Shown piece after piece: positions 33,175 to 41,657 of a stretch of 41,657 nucleotides of DNA (the first letter of the stretch is position 1; the number at the start of each line of letters is the position of its first letter). Position numbers and translations under genes: made by a program. Source of the DNA: Rhodospirillales bacterium (GTDB lineage: Bacteria; Pseudomonadota; Alphaproteobacteria; Rhodospirillales; Casp-alpha2). Location: assembly GCA_021775325.1 (NCBI GenBank), contig JAJFID010000397.1, positions 1 to 41,657 of the forward strand, written 5' to 3'. Below the pieces are notes generated by a model. That model had not been told where the DNA came from and made no database searches. It was given only the letters and a program-made list of their open reading frames with translations.

Positions 33175-34929
33175 TCAGGCTTTCACGCCCATACGCCGCA
33201 TGATGACCCACTGTTGAAGGATAGATAACGAGTTGTTCCATGCCCAGTAAACCACCAGTCCGGCCGGGAAACTGGCCAGCAGGAAGGTGAACATCAGCGG
33301 CATGAACAGGAATATCTTGGCCTGTACCGGATCAGCCGGTTGCGGGTTCAGCTTTTGCTGCAGGAACATGGAAATACCCATGAGCAATGGCCATACACCA
33401 ATCATCAGGAAGCCGGGAGGATCCCACGGGATCAGACCAAACAGGTTGAAAAGCGACGTGGGGTCTGGCGCGGAAAGATCCTGAATCCAGCCGAAGAACG
33501 GCGCGTGTCGCATCTCAATTGTGACAAACAACACTTTGTAGAGCGCAAAAAACACAGGAATCTGAATCAGAATAGGCAGGCAGCCGGCTGCGGGATTGGC
33601 CTTTTCTTTCTTGTACAGCGCCATCATTTCCTGATTAAGCTTGGCTTTATCATCCCCGTACTGTTCGCGCAGTTCGGTCATTTTGGGCTGCAATTTCTTC
33701 ATCTTGCTCATGGCCACATAGGATTTGTTGGCGAGCGGGAAGAATATCAGCTTGATACCCACGGTCAGGATCAGAATGGCAATGCCCAGATTTCCAACAT
33801 GATCATTGAGCCACAACAGCGCATAGAAGATTGGTTTGGTCAGAAAATAGAACCAGCCAAAATCGATCGCCAGGTCGAAGCGGTCAACCTTGTATTGCTC
33901 TGAATAAGCATCCAGCAACAGAGCCTGTTTTGCACCGGCAAAGAAATGAACCGTCGACGATGTATTACCGCCCGGTTGCACGGACTGTACGGGACTCAGA
34001 AAATCCACCTGGTACTTGTCCGTGCCGTTGTCGAGGCGATGCACGAACCGGGTACCGATAGTCTGTTCCTGATCAGGGACCAGTGCTGCCAGCCAGTACT
34101 TGTCTGTAATGCCGATCCAGCCGCCGGTAGTCGCGTTCTCAATGACACCGGTTTCCTGCAGGTCATCGTAGTCAACTTCGCTCAGGGTTTCATTAAATAC
34201 ACCCAGCAGACCCTCGTGCAGAATATAGAAGCCGGTTACTTCCGGGGTGGTGCGACGGGATATGAGGCCGTAGGGGTGAAGGTTCACGGTCGAGTCCGAG
34301 GCGTTGGTAACATTCTCGGTAACGGTAAACATGTAGTTTTCGTCAATGGCGATTGTTTTACGATAGGTCAACCCCTGACCGTTTTCCCAACTCAGAGTGA
34401 CAGGCGCGCCGACCATGAGTTGGCGGCGATCAGCCTGCCAGACCGTATCGCTGTCAGGCAGTACCACACTTTCCATGCCGGTGCCGGGAACCCAGCCAAA
34501 ACTGGCGTAGTAGGCGTTCTCCATGCCCCGGGGCTGCAACAGAACGATCTTATCGCTGTTCAGGTCCAGTTCTTCCCGATAATCCAGAAGAGACAGATCA
34601 TCAATCCGCCCGCCGACCAGGGATATGGAGCCCTGCAGTCGATCCGTCACAATGGTCACGCGTTGTGAAGCCGCCAGAACGTCGTCACGGCTGGCCCTGG
34701 CAATTTCTGACGCCTGTTCTGCAGTTACGACAGGACCGGGTAGTTCGCCGGATGTCGAAGTGGCAGACGGCAAATCGGACAAGCCGCTCTGTGATCCCGT
34801 TGTGGTCGACGTCGCATCGGGCGAAACCGCCACCGGAACCGGTTTTTTGGACTGAAAATACAGCTCAAATCCCACGACAATTGCAATGGACAACAAAATC
34901 GCCAAAACCATATTGCGATTTTCAAACAT
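33175..34929 (-). CDS. yidC: Membrane protein insertase YidC
   Basis: YidC inserts and folds inner-membrane proteins, alone or with SecYEG. It has 584 residues. The N-terminal membrane helix is NMVLAILLSIAIVVGFELYF. A large periplasmic beta-sandwich domain fills about 60-350. The conserved insertase core (from about 360; WFYFLTKPIFYALLWLNDHVGN, then NPAAGCLPILIQIPVFFALYKVL) has the four remaining helices. The C-terminus is short and basic. It follows yidD by 48 bp. Confidence 0.97.
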   Translation of the reverse strand: MFENRNMVLAILLSIAIVVGFELYFQSKKPVPVAVSPDATSTTTGSQSGLSDLPSATSTSGELPGPVVTAEQASEIARASRDDVLAASQRVTIVTDRLQGSISLVGGRIDDLSLLDYREELDLNSDKIVLLQPRGMENAYYASFGWVPGTGMESVVLPDSDTVWQADRRQLMVGAPVTLSWENGQGLTYRKTIAIDENYMFTVTENVTNASDSTVNLHPYGLISRRTTPEVTGFYILHEGLLGVFNETLSEVDYDDLQETGVIENATTGGWIGITDKYWLAALVPDQEQTIGTRFVHRLDNGTDKYQVDFLSPVQSVQPGGNTSSTVHFFAGAKQALLLDAYSEQYKVDRFDLAIDFGWFYFLTKPIFYALLWLNDHVGNLGIAILILTVGIKLIFFPLANKSYVAMSKMKKLQPKMTELREQYGDDKAKLNQEMMALYKKEKANPAAGCLPILIQIPVFFALYKVLFVTIEMRHAPFFGWIQDLSAPDPTSLFNLFGLIPWDPPGFLMIGVWPLLMGISMFLQQKLNPQPADPVQAKIFLFMPLMFTFLLASFPAGLVVYWAWNNSLSILQQWVIMRRMGVKA

Positions 34930-34977
34930 GGCGGGGTTCCTGGTTCATATTCTTGCTATTTCGATTATCTGAGGATG

Positions 34978-35301
34978 TTATCGGGACGGTGGCACGGGAT
35001 CATGCCCCCAGGGCCCCCATGGATTGCAACGCAGCAACCGACGAATGGTCAGGTAGCTGCCACGAATGACACCATGATTTTTCAAGGCCGTTACGGCATA
35101 ACATGAGCAGGTCGGAGAGAACCGGCAGGTTCCGGGCATAACGGATGAGAATACCATTTGATAAAGGTGAACCAGCGTTACCAGAATTCTGATGGGCAGT
35201 CCGGAAAGGCCTTGAGCTAAATTTGAGGCCATATCCCGGAACTGTGATCGGGTCGTCGACCGTAGGTCAGTATCGCTTCCCTGATTCAAGACCTGTGTCA
35301 C
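34978..35301 (-). CDS. yidD: Membrane protein insertion efficiency factor YidD
   Basis: This is a small membrane-associated helper of YidC. Its 107 residues carry the family signature: LVHLYQMVFSSVMPGTCRFSPTCSCYA (three Cys), then ALKNHGVIRGSYLTIRRLLRCNPW and GHDPVP. The N-terminal 25 residues precede the normal family start. The GTG at 35301 has GGGAG seven bases before it, which supports the long form; Met24 is an alternative. Confidence 0.94.
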   Translation of the reverse strand: MTQVLNQGSDTDLRSTTRSQFRDMASNLAQGLSGLPIRILVTLVHLYQMVFSSVMPGTCRFSPTCSCYAVTALKNHGVIRGSYLTIRRLLRCNPWGPWGHDPVPPSR

Positions 35302-35346
35302 CCGAATTCTCCCGCTACATCCCGTCCCGGTTCGAAAACCGGTCTT

Positions 35347-35718
35347 CTATGCCTCTCGCCAGGCTTTGAGCCCTTTAAGCGACGTTTCTAAATCGCTCAC
35401 CAGCTTGTCATAAGACCGTTTCAGGGTTGCCGCACGGCCAATCACCACAAAGTCACAGTCTTCGGCAGCATGTTTGGCAAATACTTCGCCCGCTGCTGCC
35501 CGCAATCGGCGCCTCGCCCTGTTTCGCTGAACTGCATTACCGACCTTCTTTGATACGGTAAAGCCAAGACGAATAGCACCTTCGGGCACAGCTTCCTTAT
35601 CGTCCTGTGGCCGCCGTCTGATCTGGAGAATCAGTCCTGGCGCCACCCACTTCTGCCTTGTCCCGGCCACTTTCAGGAACTGTGGTCGGCGTTGCAGTCG
35701 TAGGACGGTTGGAAGCAT
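35347..35718 (-). CDS. rnpA: Ribonuclease P protein component
   Basis: This is the protein subunit of RNase P, which with the RNA subunit cuts the 5' leader from pre-tRNAs. The 123-residue basic protein has the RNR box as VGNAVQRNRARRRLRAA and LGFTVSKKVG. An insert (RRPQDDKEAVPEGA) before it is common in Alphaproteobacteria. The start lies eight bases after the rpmH stop. Confidence 0.95.
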   Translation of the reverse strand: MLPTVLRLQRRPQFLKVAGTRQKWVAPGLILQIRRRPQDDKEAVPEGAIRLGFTVSKKVGNAVQRNRARRRLRAAAGEVFAKHAAEDCDFVVIGRAATLKRSYDKLVSDLETSLKGLKAWREA

Positions 35719-35726
35719 GTGCGCAC

Positions 35727-35861
35727 TCAGGCAGAAAGGCGTTTGCGGCCCTTCGCGCGACGATTGGCAATTACTTTACGACCGCCGACAGTCGCCATGC
35801 GGCTGCGAAAGCCGTGACGGTGCTTGCGGACGAGTTTGCTCGGTTGATACGTACGTTTCAC
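35727..35861 (-). CDS. rpmH: 50S ribosomal protein L34
   Basis: This is a 44-residue, highly basic ribosomal protein: it begins [18 protein letters not shown], continues [19 protein letters not shown] and ends RKRLSA. It is shorter than the usual cut-off for gene calling and starts at GTG. The GGAG seven bases upstream decides the start. It is the first gene of the rpmH-rnpA-yidD-yidC run, behind a strong promoter. Confidence 0.96.
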   Translation of the reverse strand: MKRTYQPSKLVRKHRHGFRSRMATVGGRKVIANRRAKGRKRLSA

Positions 35862-35890
35862 GGAAATTCTCCGACATTAATTGGCCCCGG

Positions 35891-35919
35891 TGTATACGGG
35901 TTCGCTTGCATGAAGTCAA
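35891..35919 (-). promoter_or_regulatory. Sigma70-type promoter for rpmH
   Basis: On the minus strand TTGACT (35919-35914) and TATACA (35896-35891) are separated by exactly 17 bp. Transcription would start near 35884, giving a leader of roughly 23 nt before the rpmH GTG. The remaining 35920-36123 is an AT-rich spacer to the divergent VTT gene; I see no gene in it. Confidence 0.7.
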
Positions 35920-36123
35920 CGCTCCTAATGTGGTTTTTCCCCTATTGTACAAGGATTCTTTCACGTGGCGGCTCGCGGCTTATCACGTTAAATTTATTTC
36001 TATTCATCCGACGGCTCCGTCACATTAATTGCCTGAGGACATCGAACCATTAAATTGTATGTAAGTGTTGTCATCCACACTGGATAACGATCACGGGTCT
36101 TTGCCGCACAATCAGGTTTCTGG

Positions 36124-36891
36124 ATGACAATGACAGAGCAAATTTCGGAAGACACAACCAACCAACAATCGAAAAGCCGCCTGTCGTCAAAGCGTTTGAT
36201 TCCGCTGGTGGTGATCGTCGCCGGACTGGTGTTATTTTTCGCCCTCGGTGGCCAACAATATCTGTCTTTCAGTGCCCTGGCTGAACACAGGGTTGTTTTA
36301 CTGGATTGGTATGCCGCCAACACCATGCTGGCTGCTCTTGGTTTCTGGGTTATCTACGCGCTGGCCGTGGCATTTTCGCTGCCGGGTGCCGTGTGGCTGA
36401 CGCTGATCGGCGGGTTTGTCTTTGGCACATGGTTGTCCATGGCGCTGGTTGTTTCGTCCGCTACCGTGGGGGCCGTGCTGATTTTCCTGGCTGCCCGATA
36501 CGCGTTGGCTGATTATCTGCATGCCAAGGCCGGTGCCATGGTCCACAAGATGGAGGAAGGTTTCAGGGAAAACGCACTTTCCTATTTGCTGGTCCTGCGG
36601 CTGGTACCCATCTTCCCGTTTTGGCTGGTCAATCTGGTACCGGCTTTACTGGGTATGAGACTGGGCAGTTACACGATTGGTACATTTGTCGGCATTATCC
36701 CCGGCAGTTTTGTTTACTGCAGTCTGGGCAACGGACTGGGTGCCCTGATCGAAAAGGGCGAACAGCCGGACCTGGGGATCATTTTTCAGCCCAGTGTGCT
36801 GACCCCGATCGTCGGACTGGCGGTGTTGTCGATCATTCCTGTAGTCTACAAGAAAATACGGGGACGCAAGGAAACACCTGACAATGCCTGA
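36124..36891 (+). CDS. TVP38/VTT-domain (DedA-like) membrane protein
   Basis: This 255-residue inner-membrane protein has about six hydrophobic segments. The VTT core is WLTLIGGFVFGTWLSMALV, then FRENALSYLLVLRLVPIFPFWLVNLVPALLGM, with the conserved R-x-x-P-x-x-P-x-x-x-x-N pattern. The family is involved in lipid transport or membrane homeostasis. The last eight bases overlap the start of the flavoprotein gene, so the two are coupled; this pairing recurs in bacteria. Confidence 0.9.
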   Translation: MTMTEQISEDTTNQQSKSRLSSKRLIPLVVIVAGLVLFFALGGQQYLSFSALAEHRVVLLDWYAANTMLAALGFWVIYALAVAFSLPGAVWLTLIGGFVFGTWLSMALVVSSATVGAVLIFLAARYALADYLHAKAGAMVHKMEEGFRENALSYLLVLRLVPIFPFWLVNLVPALLGMRLGSYTIGTFVGIIPGSFVYCSLGNGLGALIEKGEQPDLGIIFQPSVLTPIVGLAVLSIIPVVYKKIRGRKETPDNA

Positions 36892-38311
36892 GGTTATCGA
36901 GACAGACATCTGCGTCATCGGCGCGGGTTCTGGTGGTCTGGCGACCGCAGCCGGGGCATCCATGATGGGGGCCAAAACAGTCCTTGTGGAAAAAGGTCTC
37001 ATGGGCGGTGATTGTCTGAACTACGGGTGTGTGCCGTCCAAGGCATTGCTGGCGGCAGGAAAGGCGGCGCACGCATTTACCAGCGCCAGTCGTTTCGGGA
37101 TCACTGCCGTTGAACCAACCGTTGATCACGCCGCCATCTACGAGCATGTGCACGGTGTTATTGCCGCCATTGAGCCCAATGACAGCGTTGAGCGCTTCGA
37201 AGGGCTTGGCGTGACTGTGGTGCAGGGTGAAGGCCGATTTGTGGGCCGCAGGGAAGTGGCTGTTGGTGACACGCGTATCAAGGCCCGGCGGTTTGTGATT
37301 GCAACGGGGTCATCCGCTGCCATTCCGCCCATTCCCGGGCTCGACACCGTGCCGTATCACACCAACGAGACCATTTTTCATGATCGCCGGTTTCCAAAAC
37401 ACCTGATTGTTATCGGCGGTGGTCCTATCGGCTGTGAAATGGCGCAGGCCCACCGCCGATTGGGTGCCGATGTCACCATACTCGAAATGTTCAGCGTGAT
37501 GCCCAAGGATGATGTGGAACTGGTGGATATCGCCCGCCAGTCCATGATCGCCGACGGCATCGATATCCGCGAGGGCGTCCGTGTGGAGCGAATTGAAAAG
37601 ACAGCGGACGGTGTCGCGGTGATTCTCAAATCCGATGATGATGAACAGCGGATTGAAGGCTCGGATATCCTGCTGGCCACAGGCCGGCGTCCAAACGTGA
37701 ACCACCTCGACCTGGAAGCGGCAGATGTAACATACTCTGCCAAGGGCATTGAAGTCGATTCGCGGCTGCGCACCTCCAACAAGCACATTTTTGCCATTGG
37801 CGACTGTGCCGGTGCGCTGCAGTTCACCCATGTGGCGCTCTATCACGCGGGCATTGTCATCCGCAACGCCTTGTTCCGACTGCCCGCCAAGGCGGATCAC
37901 AGTAGCATCCCCTGGGTCACATATACCTCGCCGGAAGTAGCACAGGTGGGTCTGAACGAGGTGCAGGCCCGCGAACAACGAGGCTCGGACTTCCAGATAC
38001 TGCGCTGGCCGTTCCACGAAAACGACCGGGCACAAGCCGAGCGCATGACGGACGGTCTGATCAAGGTCATTGTGACGCCAAAGGGCAAGATTCTGGGTGC
38101 CGGAATCGCTGGTCCCAACGCAGGTGAACTAATCCAGGTCTGGGTTCTGGCCATGGCCAACGGGCTGAATATCGGAGCATTGGCGGGTATGGTCGTGCCC
38201 TATCCGACATTGGGTGAAGTTTCGAAACGCCTCGCTGGCAGTTACTATACACCCAAGCTGTTTGGCGAGAGGACAAAATGGCTGGTTCGGTTTCTCGCCA
38301 AATTTGGCTGA
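36884..38311 (+). CDS. Pyridine nucleotide-disulfide oxidoreductase (MerA/Lpd-like)
   Basis: This 475-residue flavoprotein has FAD-binding VIGAGSGGLA (11-20). The redox-active pair is CLNYGCVPSK (Cys44, Cys49). It also has an NADH-binding GGGPIGCEMAQ loop and ATGRRPN. The C-terminal interface domain carries VVPYPTLGEV where lipoamide dehydrogenases have H-P-Y/H-P-T; the catalytic His is replaced by Val. It is therefore unlikely to be a true lipoamide dehydrogenase. No organomercury or MerA-type N-terminal metal domain is present. It probably forms a functional unit with the VTT membrane protein. Confidence 0.88.
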   Translation: MPEVIETDICVIGAGSGGLATAAGASMMGAKTVLVEKGLMGGDCLNYGCVPSKALLAAGKAAHAFTSASRFGITAVEPTVDHAAIYEHVHGVIAAIEPNDSVERFEGLGVTVVQGEGRFVGRREVAVGDTRIKARRFVIATGSSAAIPPIPGLDTVPYHTNETIFHDRRFPKHLIVIGGGPIGCEMAQAHRRLGADVTILEMFSVMPKDDVELVDIARQSMIADGIDIREGVRVERIEKTADGVAVILKSDDDEQRIEGSDILLATGRRPNVNHLDLEAADVTYSAKGIEVDSRLRTSNKHIFAIGDCAGALQFTHVALYHAGIVIRNALFRLPAKADHSSIPWVTYTSPEVAQVGLNEVQAREQRGSDFQILRWPFHENDRAQAERMTDGLIKVIVTPKGKILGAGIAGPNAGELIQVWVLAMANGLNIGALAGMVVPYPTLGEVSKRLAGSYYTPKLFGERTKWLVRFLAKFG

Positions 38312-38353
38312 TACGATTGCGCCTTTTGCTCAAGCAGATAGACTGGGGCTCTG

Positions 38354-39832
38354 ATGTCTGACCCTGAATCTGAGCATAACAATAGCGGAGAAGTGGCCAA
38401 GCGCCCGGCTATGGGCTTGTCGGTTCGTCTCATGGTGCTGACCATTGCGTTTCTCATGCTGGCGGAGTTCCTGATCTGGACGCCGTCCGTATCCCGATTT
38501 CGCAAAAATTACATGGAACAGCACATAGCCGAAGCGCATCTGGCCATGATTGCGGTGGAAGCGCTTAAATCCGGTACCGTGGATATGGATCTGGAAAAGG
38601 AACTGCTGTTCTATACCGGGACCTACGGCATCGTTCTCAATCTGACAGACCAGCGTATGCTCATGGTTGGCGACACCATGCCGCCGAAAGTGGACGTGGA
38701 CGTGGATTTGTCCAAGGGCACATTTTTGACGTGGTGCATGGACGCATTCGAGACGTTGAGTCAGGGCGAAAACCGGGTGCTGCGGGTCATTGGAGTGTCG
38801 CCCAAAAACCCCACCATCGGCGTGGAACTGATCATGGATGAAATACCCATGCGTGACGCCATGATCCGGTTTTCGTGGCGTATTCTGGGTCTGTCAGTTG
38901 TGATCTCGCTGTTTACCGCCGCGCTGGTCTATCTCAGCCTGCAATGGCTCATGGTTCGTCCCATTCGGCGAATTACGCGTAACCTGGGGCATTTCCGGGC
39001 CATGCCGGAGGATGCTGCGCGGGTCATTGCCGAGTCCCGGCGAACTGACGAGTTGGGCACGGCACAGCGGGAATTGCGGGGTATGCAGGAAGACGTGCGC
39101 CACGCGTTGGGCCAAAAGACAAGACTGGCGACGCTGGGTGCCGCCGTTGCCCGGGTTAATCACGATCTGCGCAATACCCTGGCGACAGCGGTGCTGGCGT
39201 CGGACCGGCTGGCAACCATCGAGGACCCGGAAGTCCAGCATGTTATGCCTCGGCTGTTTAACTCCATTCACCGCGCGGTGCGCCTGTGCAGTCAGACGCT
39301 TGATTATGTCAGTGCCAGCGACCTGAATTTGAGGCTGGAGCCGTTCCACCTGAGCGAGCTTGTATCCGAAGTAGGCGTGACCCTGCGTGAGGAACTGCCG
39401 GTCATGGAAACGGACGCACAGCGCATGACACCGGATATGAATTGGCTCAATCAGGTGCCTTTTGAGATCACGGTGGTTGGCGACCGTTATCAGTTGTTCC
39501 GGGTTTTTCACAACATAGCACTGAACGCCCGCATGGCAGGGGCTGAGAATTTCTCCGTCGTCGCGGCCATGCGCCCGGACGGCAAGGCCGTACAGGTCGA
39601 TCTGATCGACGATGGTCCCGGACTGCCGGACGCCACACGCGAACAATTGTTCAAACCCTTTGCCGGATCTTCCCGTCGCGGCGGTACCGGTCTGGGATTG
39701 GTCATCGCCCATGACATCGTCATTGCCCATGGTGGGAAAGTTGAACTGGCGTCCACCGGCAGTGACGGCACCACATTTCGGTTGGAACTGCCTGCGGAAG
39801 AAACCGTCATGACCATGGAAGATGATATATGA
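38354..39832 (+). CDS. Orphan sensor histidine kinase
   Basis: This is a 492-residue membrane sensor. Helix 1 is at about 23-42 and helix 2 at about 175-198, with a 130-residue periplasmic sensor between them, then a HAMP region (VRPIRRITRNLGHFR). The H-box is RVNHDLRNTLA, with phosphoacceptor His270. The N-box is FHNIALNARMA, with DDGPGLP and GGTGLGL for ATP binding. No response regulator gene is in the neighbourhood. The stop overlaps the next start as ATGA, so a methyltransferase is translated directly after it. Confidence 0.92.
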   Translation: MSDPESEHNNSGEVAKRPAMGLSVRLMVLTIAFLMLAEFLIWTPSVSRFRKNYMEQHIAEAHLAMIAVEALKSGTVDMDLEKELLFYTGTYGIVLNLTDQRMLMVGDTMPPKVDVDVDLSKGTFLTWCMDAFETLSQGENRVLRVIGVSPKNPTIGVELIMDEIPMRDAMIRFSWRILGLSVVISLFTAALVYLSLQWLMVRPIRRITRNLGHFRAMPEDAARVIAESRRTDELGTAQRELRGMQEDVRHALGQKTRLATLGAAVARVNHDLRNTLATAVLASDRLATIEDPEVQHVMPRLFNSIHRAVRLCSQTLDYVSASDLNLRLEPFHLSELVSEVGVTLREELPVMETDAQRMTPDMNWLNQVPFEITVVGDRYQLFRVFHNIALNARMAGAENFSVVAAMRPDGKAVQVDLIDDGPGLPDATREQLFKPFAGSSRRGGTGLGLVIAHDIVIAHGGKVELASTGSDGTTFRLELPAEETVMTMEDDI

Positions 39833-40620
39833 CAACGGTTGGGTGGGACCCGGAAAAGTATCAGCAATTTACGGATGAACGTGCCCGTCCGGCACAGGAC
39901 CTTATGGACCGTATACCGCAGACGCCCGCCAACACCATTGTTGATCTGGGCTGCGGCGCGGGTGAGCAGGCCCGCCAACTGGCCAGGCGATGGCCGGACG
40001 CGACGGTTACGGGTGTGGACTCGTCACCTGAAATGCTGGCCAGGGCGCAAGCGGATGATGCACAGGACGATACACGGGGCATCCAGTGGATGGAAGCCGA
40101 CATTGATACCTGGGAGCCGCCCGAACGGCTGGATGTGATTTATTCCAACGCGGCGCTGCAGTGGCTGGGCCATCACGATGAACTGTTCCCCGTCATTGCG
40201 GGTTGGCTCAACCCGGGCGGTGTTCTGGCAGTCCAGATGCCGCGGAATTTCGACGCGCCGTCCCATCAGGTCATGCGTGAGGTGGCGGCTGACGGCGCGT
40301 GGGCATCACGGCTGCAGGGTGTTCGCGATGCATCACCCGTGACTGCTCCGGCCAGCTACTACGACATCCTGCACCCCCATGTCCGGCATCTGGATATCTG
40401 GGAGACGACCTACGTGCATGTGCTGGAAGGCGATGATCCCGTTGCCCACTGGACCCGCGCCACCGGCCTGCGACCATTTCTGAACGCATTGAATGATGAC
40501 GGCGAGCGGGAAGCCTTCTTTGAAACCTATGCGCAGACATTGCGCACCCACTATCCACAACAGGCCGACGGCAAGACCCTGTTTCCGTTTCAGCGGCTGT
40601 TTATTGTGGCACATCGGTGA
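39829..40620 (+). CDS. tam: Trans-aconitate 2-methyltransferase
   Basis: Tam methylates trans-aconitate, a by-product that inhibits aconitase and the citric acid cycle, using AdoMet. The 263-residue protein has the Tam-typical start WDPEKYQQFTDERARPAQDLMDRIP, then AdoMet motif I IVDLGCGAGEQARQL and VTGVDSSPEML. IYSNAALQWLGHHDELFP and ETTYVHVLEGDDPVAHWTRATGLRPFL are further Tam signatures. The start overlaps the kinase stop. Confidence 0.94.
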   Translation: MTTVGWDPEKYQQFTDERARPAQDLMDRIPQTPANTIVDLGCGAGEQARQLARRWPDATVTGVDSSPEMLARAQADDAQDDTRGIQWMEADIDTWEPPERLDVIYSNAALQWLGHHDELFPVIAGWLNPGGVLAVQMPRNFDAPSHQVMREVAADGAWASRLQGVRDASPVTAPASYYDILHPHVRHLDIWETTYVHVLEGDDPVAHWTRATGLRPFLNALNDDGEREAFFETYAQTLRTHYPQQADGKTLFPFQRLFIVAHR

Positions 40621-40632
40621 TTGAGGATACTA

Positions 40633-41657
40633 ATGGCAGATCAGGCAAAGACATTTTCGGATTTCGTATTGCACACGGGTTTTGACGGTATCCCGGTTGA
40701 TGCGGTGGAACGCGCGAAGGATCTGATCCTCGATCTGATCGGTGTCAGTGCTGCGGCCCATGCGATCAAGGCGTCGACGATTGGGCGTGAGACGGCCATT
40801 CGGCTTTTCAATACGGCAATCGAAGATGACATGGCCCGGTTGCTGTTTGATGGCAGGATGGCGAGCGTTGCGGGGGCCGCCTATGCCGGGGCGACACAAA
40901 TCGACAACCTTGACGCACACGACGGATACAGCCTCGCCAAGGGCCATGCTGGTTGTGGCCTGTTTCCCGCCGTGCTGGCTTTTGCGGAACGAGACACACG
41001 CTTTTCCGGCAGAGACCTGCTCACCTCCATGGTGATTGGTTATGAAATTGGTTGTCGGGCCGGGCTGGCATTGCATGGCACGGTCACGGACTACCATACG
41101 TCCGGCGCATGGATATCCCTGGCTGTCGCAGCCCTGGGGGCCCGGTTGAATGGCGCTGATCCGGATGTGCTTCGCCATGCCATCGGCATCGCGGAGTATC
41201 ATGGACCGCGCAGCCAGATGATGCGCGAGATCGACAACCCGACAATGTTACACGACGGGTCCGGTTGGGGGGCCCTAGTCGGTGTGTCTGCGACGGAACT
41301 TGCCCTGGCCGGTTTTGAGGGCGCGCCAGCCGTTACGGTCGAGGGCGAGTCTGCCGCCGGGTACTGGCAGGATCTCGCACTGGACTGGCTGACGTGTCGG
41401 CAGAACATCAAACTGTTTCCTGTTTGCCGGTGGGCACACGCGCCCATTCAGGCCGCCCTCAACGTTCGTTCCGAACACGGGATTACAGTCGGTGACATCA
41501 AAGCCGTAGAAATTCACGGCTTTCACGAGGCAACGCGTCTGGCGCGGGACATGCCTGAGACTACGGGCAAGGCACAGTACAGCATCAGTTATCCGGTAGC
41601 GGTCGCTCTGACGTATGGAAAACTTGGCGCCCGTGAGGTCTCTGGCGAAACGTTTGC
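40633..41657 (+). CDS. MmgE/PrpD family protein, 3' end outside the window
   Basis: This protein is related to 2-methylcitrate dehydratase (PrpD) and cis-aconitate decarboxylase. At least 341 residues lie in the window, and the frame is still open at the end. DNLDAHDGYSLAKGHAGCGLFPAVLAF (about 91-117) is the family's active-site region in the form seen in one large uncharacterised subgroup. HGTVTDYHTSGAW and RQNIKLFPVCRWAHAPIQA are also typical. GAGG lies before the ATG, 12 bp after the tam stop, so it is probably cotranscribed with tam. Confidence 0.88.
   Translation, partial: MADQAKTFSDFVLHTGFDGIPVDAVERAKDLILDLIGVSAAAHAIKASTIGRETAIRLFNTAIEDDMARLLFDGRMASVAGAAYAGATQIDNLDAHDGYSLAKGHAGCGLFPAVLAFAERDTRFSGRDLLTSMVIGYEIGCRAGLALHGTVTDYHTSGAWISLAVAALGARLNGADPDVLRHAIGIAEYHGPRSQMMREIDNPTMLHDGSGWGALVGVSATELALAGFEGAPAVTVEGESAAGYWQDLALDWLTCRQNIKLFPVCRWAHAPIQAALNVRSEHGITVGDIKAVEIHGFHEATRLARDMPETTGKAQYSISYPVAVALTYGKLGAREVSGETF

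Overview
The window looks like chromosomal DNA of an alphaproteobacterium, probably Rhodospirillales-like. The evidence is gene order. An SRP RNA lies directly before dnaX. A ybaB-recR pair, def-fmt, truA, dapE-dapD, argB, engB-yidC-yidD-rnpA-rpmH and paralogous DUF2336 proteins all lie within 40 kb. This order is familiar in that class, but no database was searched and the genus cannot be named.

Layout. (1) 1-2844: 3' part of the 4.5S/SRP RNA, dnaX, and a CaiD-like crotonase. (2) 2845-7530: an accessory, partly AT-rich strip. It holds an ACR3 arsenite exporter on its own, a DUF465 protein, small orphan genes, the relic of an IS1111-type (IS110 family) insertion sequence, four copies of a REP-like palindromic repeat, and a decayed toxin-antitoxin locus whose Phd-type antitoxin is intact and whose toxin is a 3' fragment. 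(3) 7690-13033: other accessory genes: an ATP-grasp enzyme; a DJ-1/PfpI protein plus a YHS-like protein divergent from a GlxA-type regulator; a SnoaL-like protein; a thiopurine-methyltransferase-like enzyme; and a PolB-like 3'-5' exonuclease. Regions 2-3 and the crotonase separate dnaX from ybaB-recR, which usually follow it.

(4) 13143-24871: mostly housekeeping. ybaB-recR, NfeD/QmcA membrane-quality-control pair, rmuC, a secreted DUF4139 protein, def-fmt (N-formyl-methionine cycle), a conserved unknown, truA, two small membrane proteins, and dapE-dapD (lysine/peptidoglycan precursor synthesis). (5) 25076-31404: a PhyH-type dioxygenase and a three-gene group (PAS-PAS-GAF-GGDEF diguanylate cyclase plus two paralogous DUF2336 repeat proteins) sit on the plus strand on either side of a minus-strand pyrimidine 5'-nucleotidase. 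(6) 31446-35919: the minus-strand run rpmH-rnpA-yidD-yidC-engB-argB, led by a clear sigma70-type promoter. (7) 36124-41657: a plus-strand run of a TVP38/VTT membrane protein overlapping a flavin disulfide reductase that lacks the usual catalytic His, an orphan sensor kinase overlapping a trans-aconitate methyltransferase, and an MmgE/PrpD-family protein cut by the window end.

The observations most worth following are the DGC/DUF2336 group, the REP-like family and its position inside the IS relic and at the toxin truncation point, the multi-half-site operator before the antitoxin gene, and the Tam plus MmgE/PrpD pair, which may share aconitate-type chemistry. No CRISPR array, tRNA or rRNA was seen.
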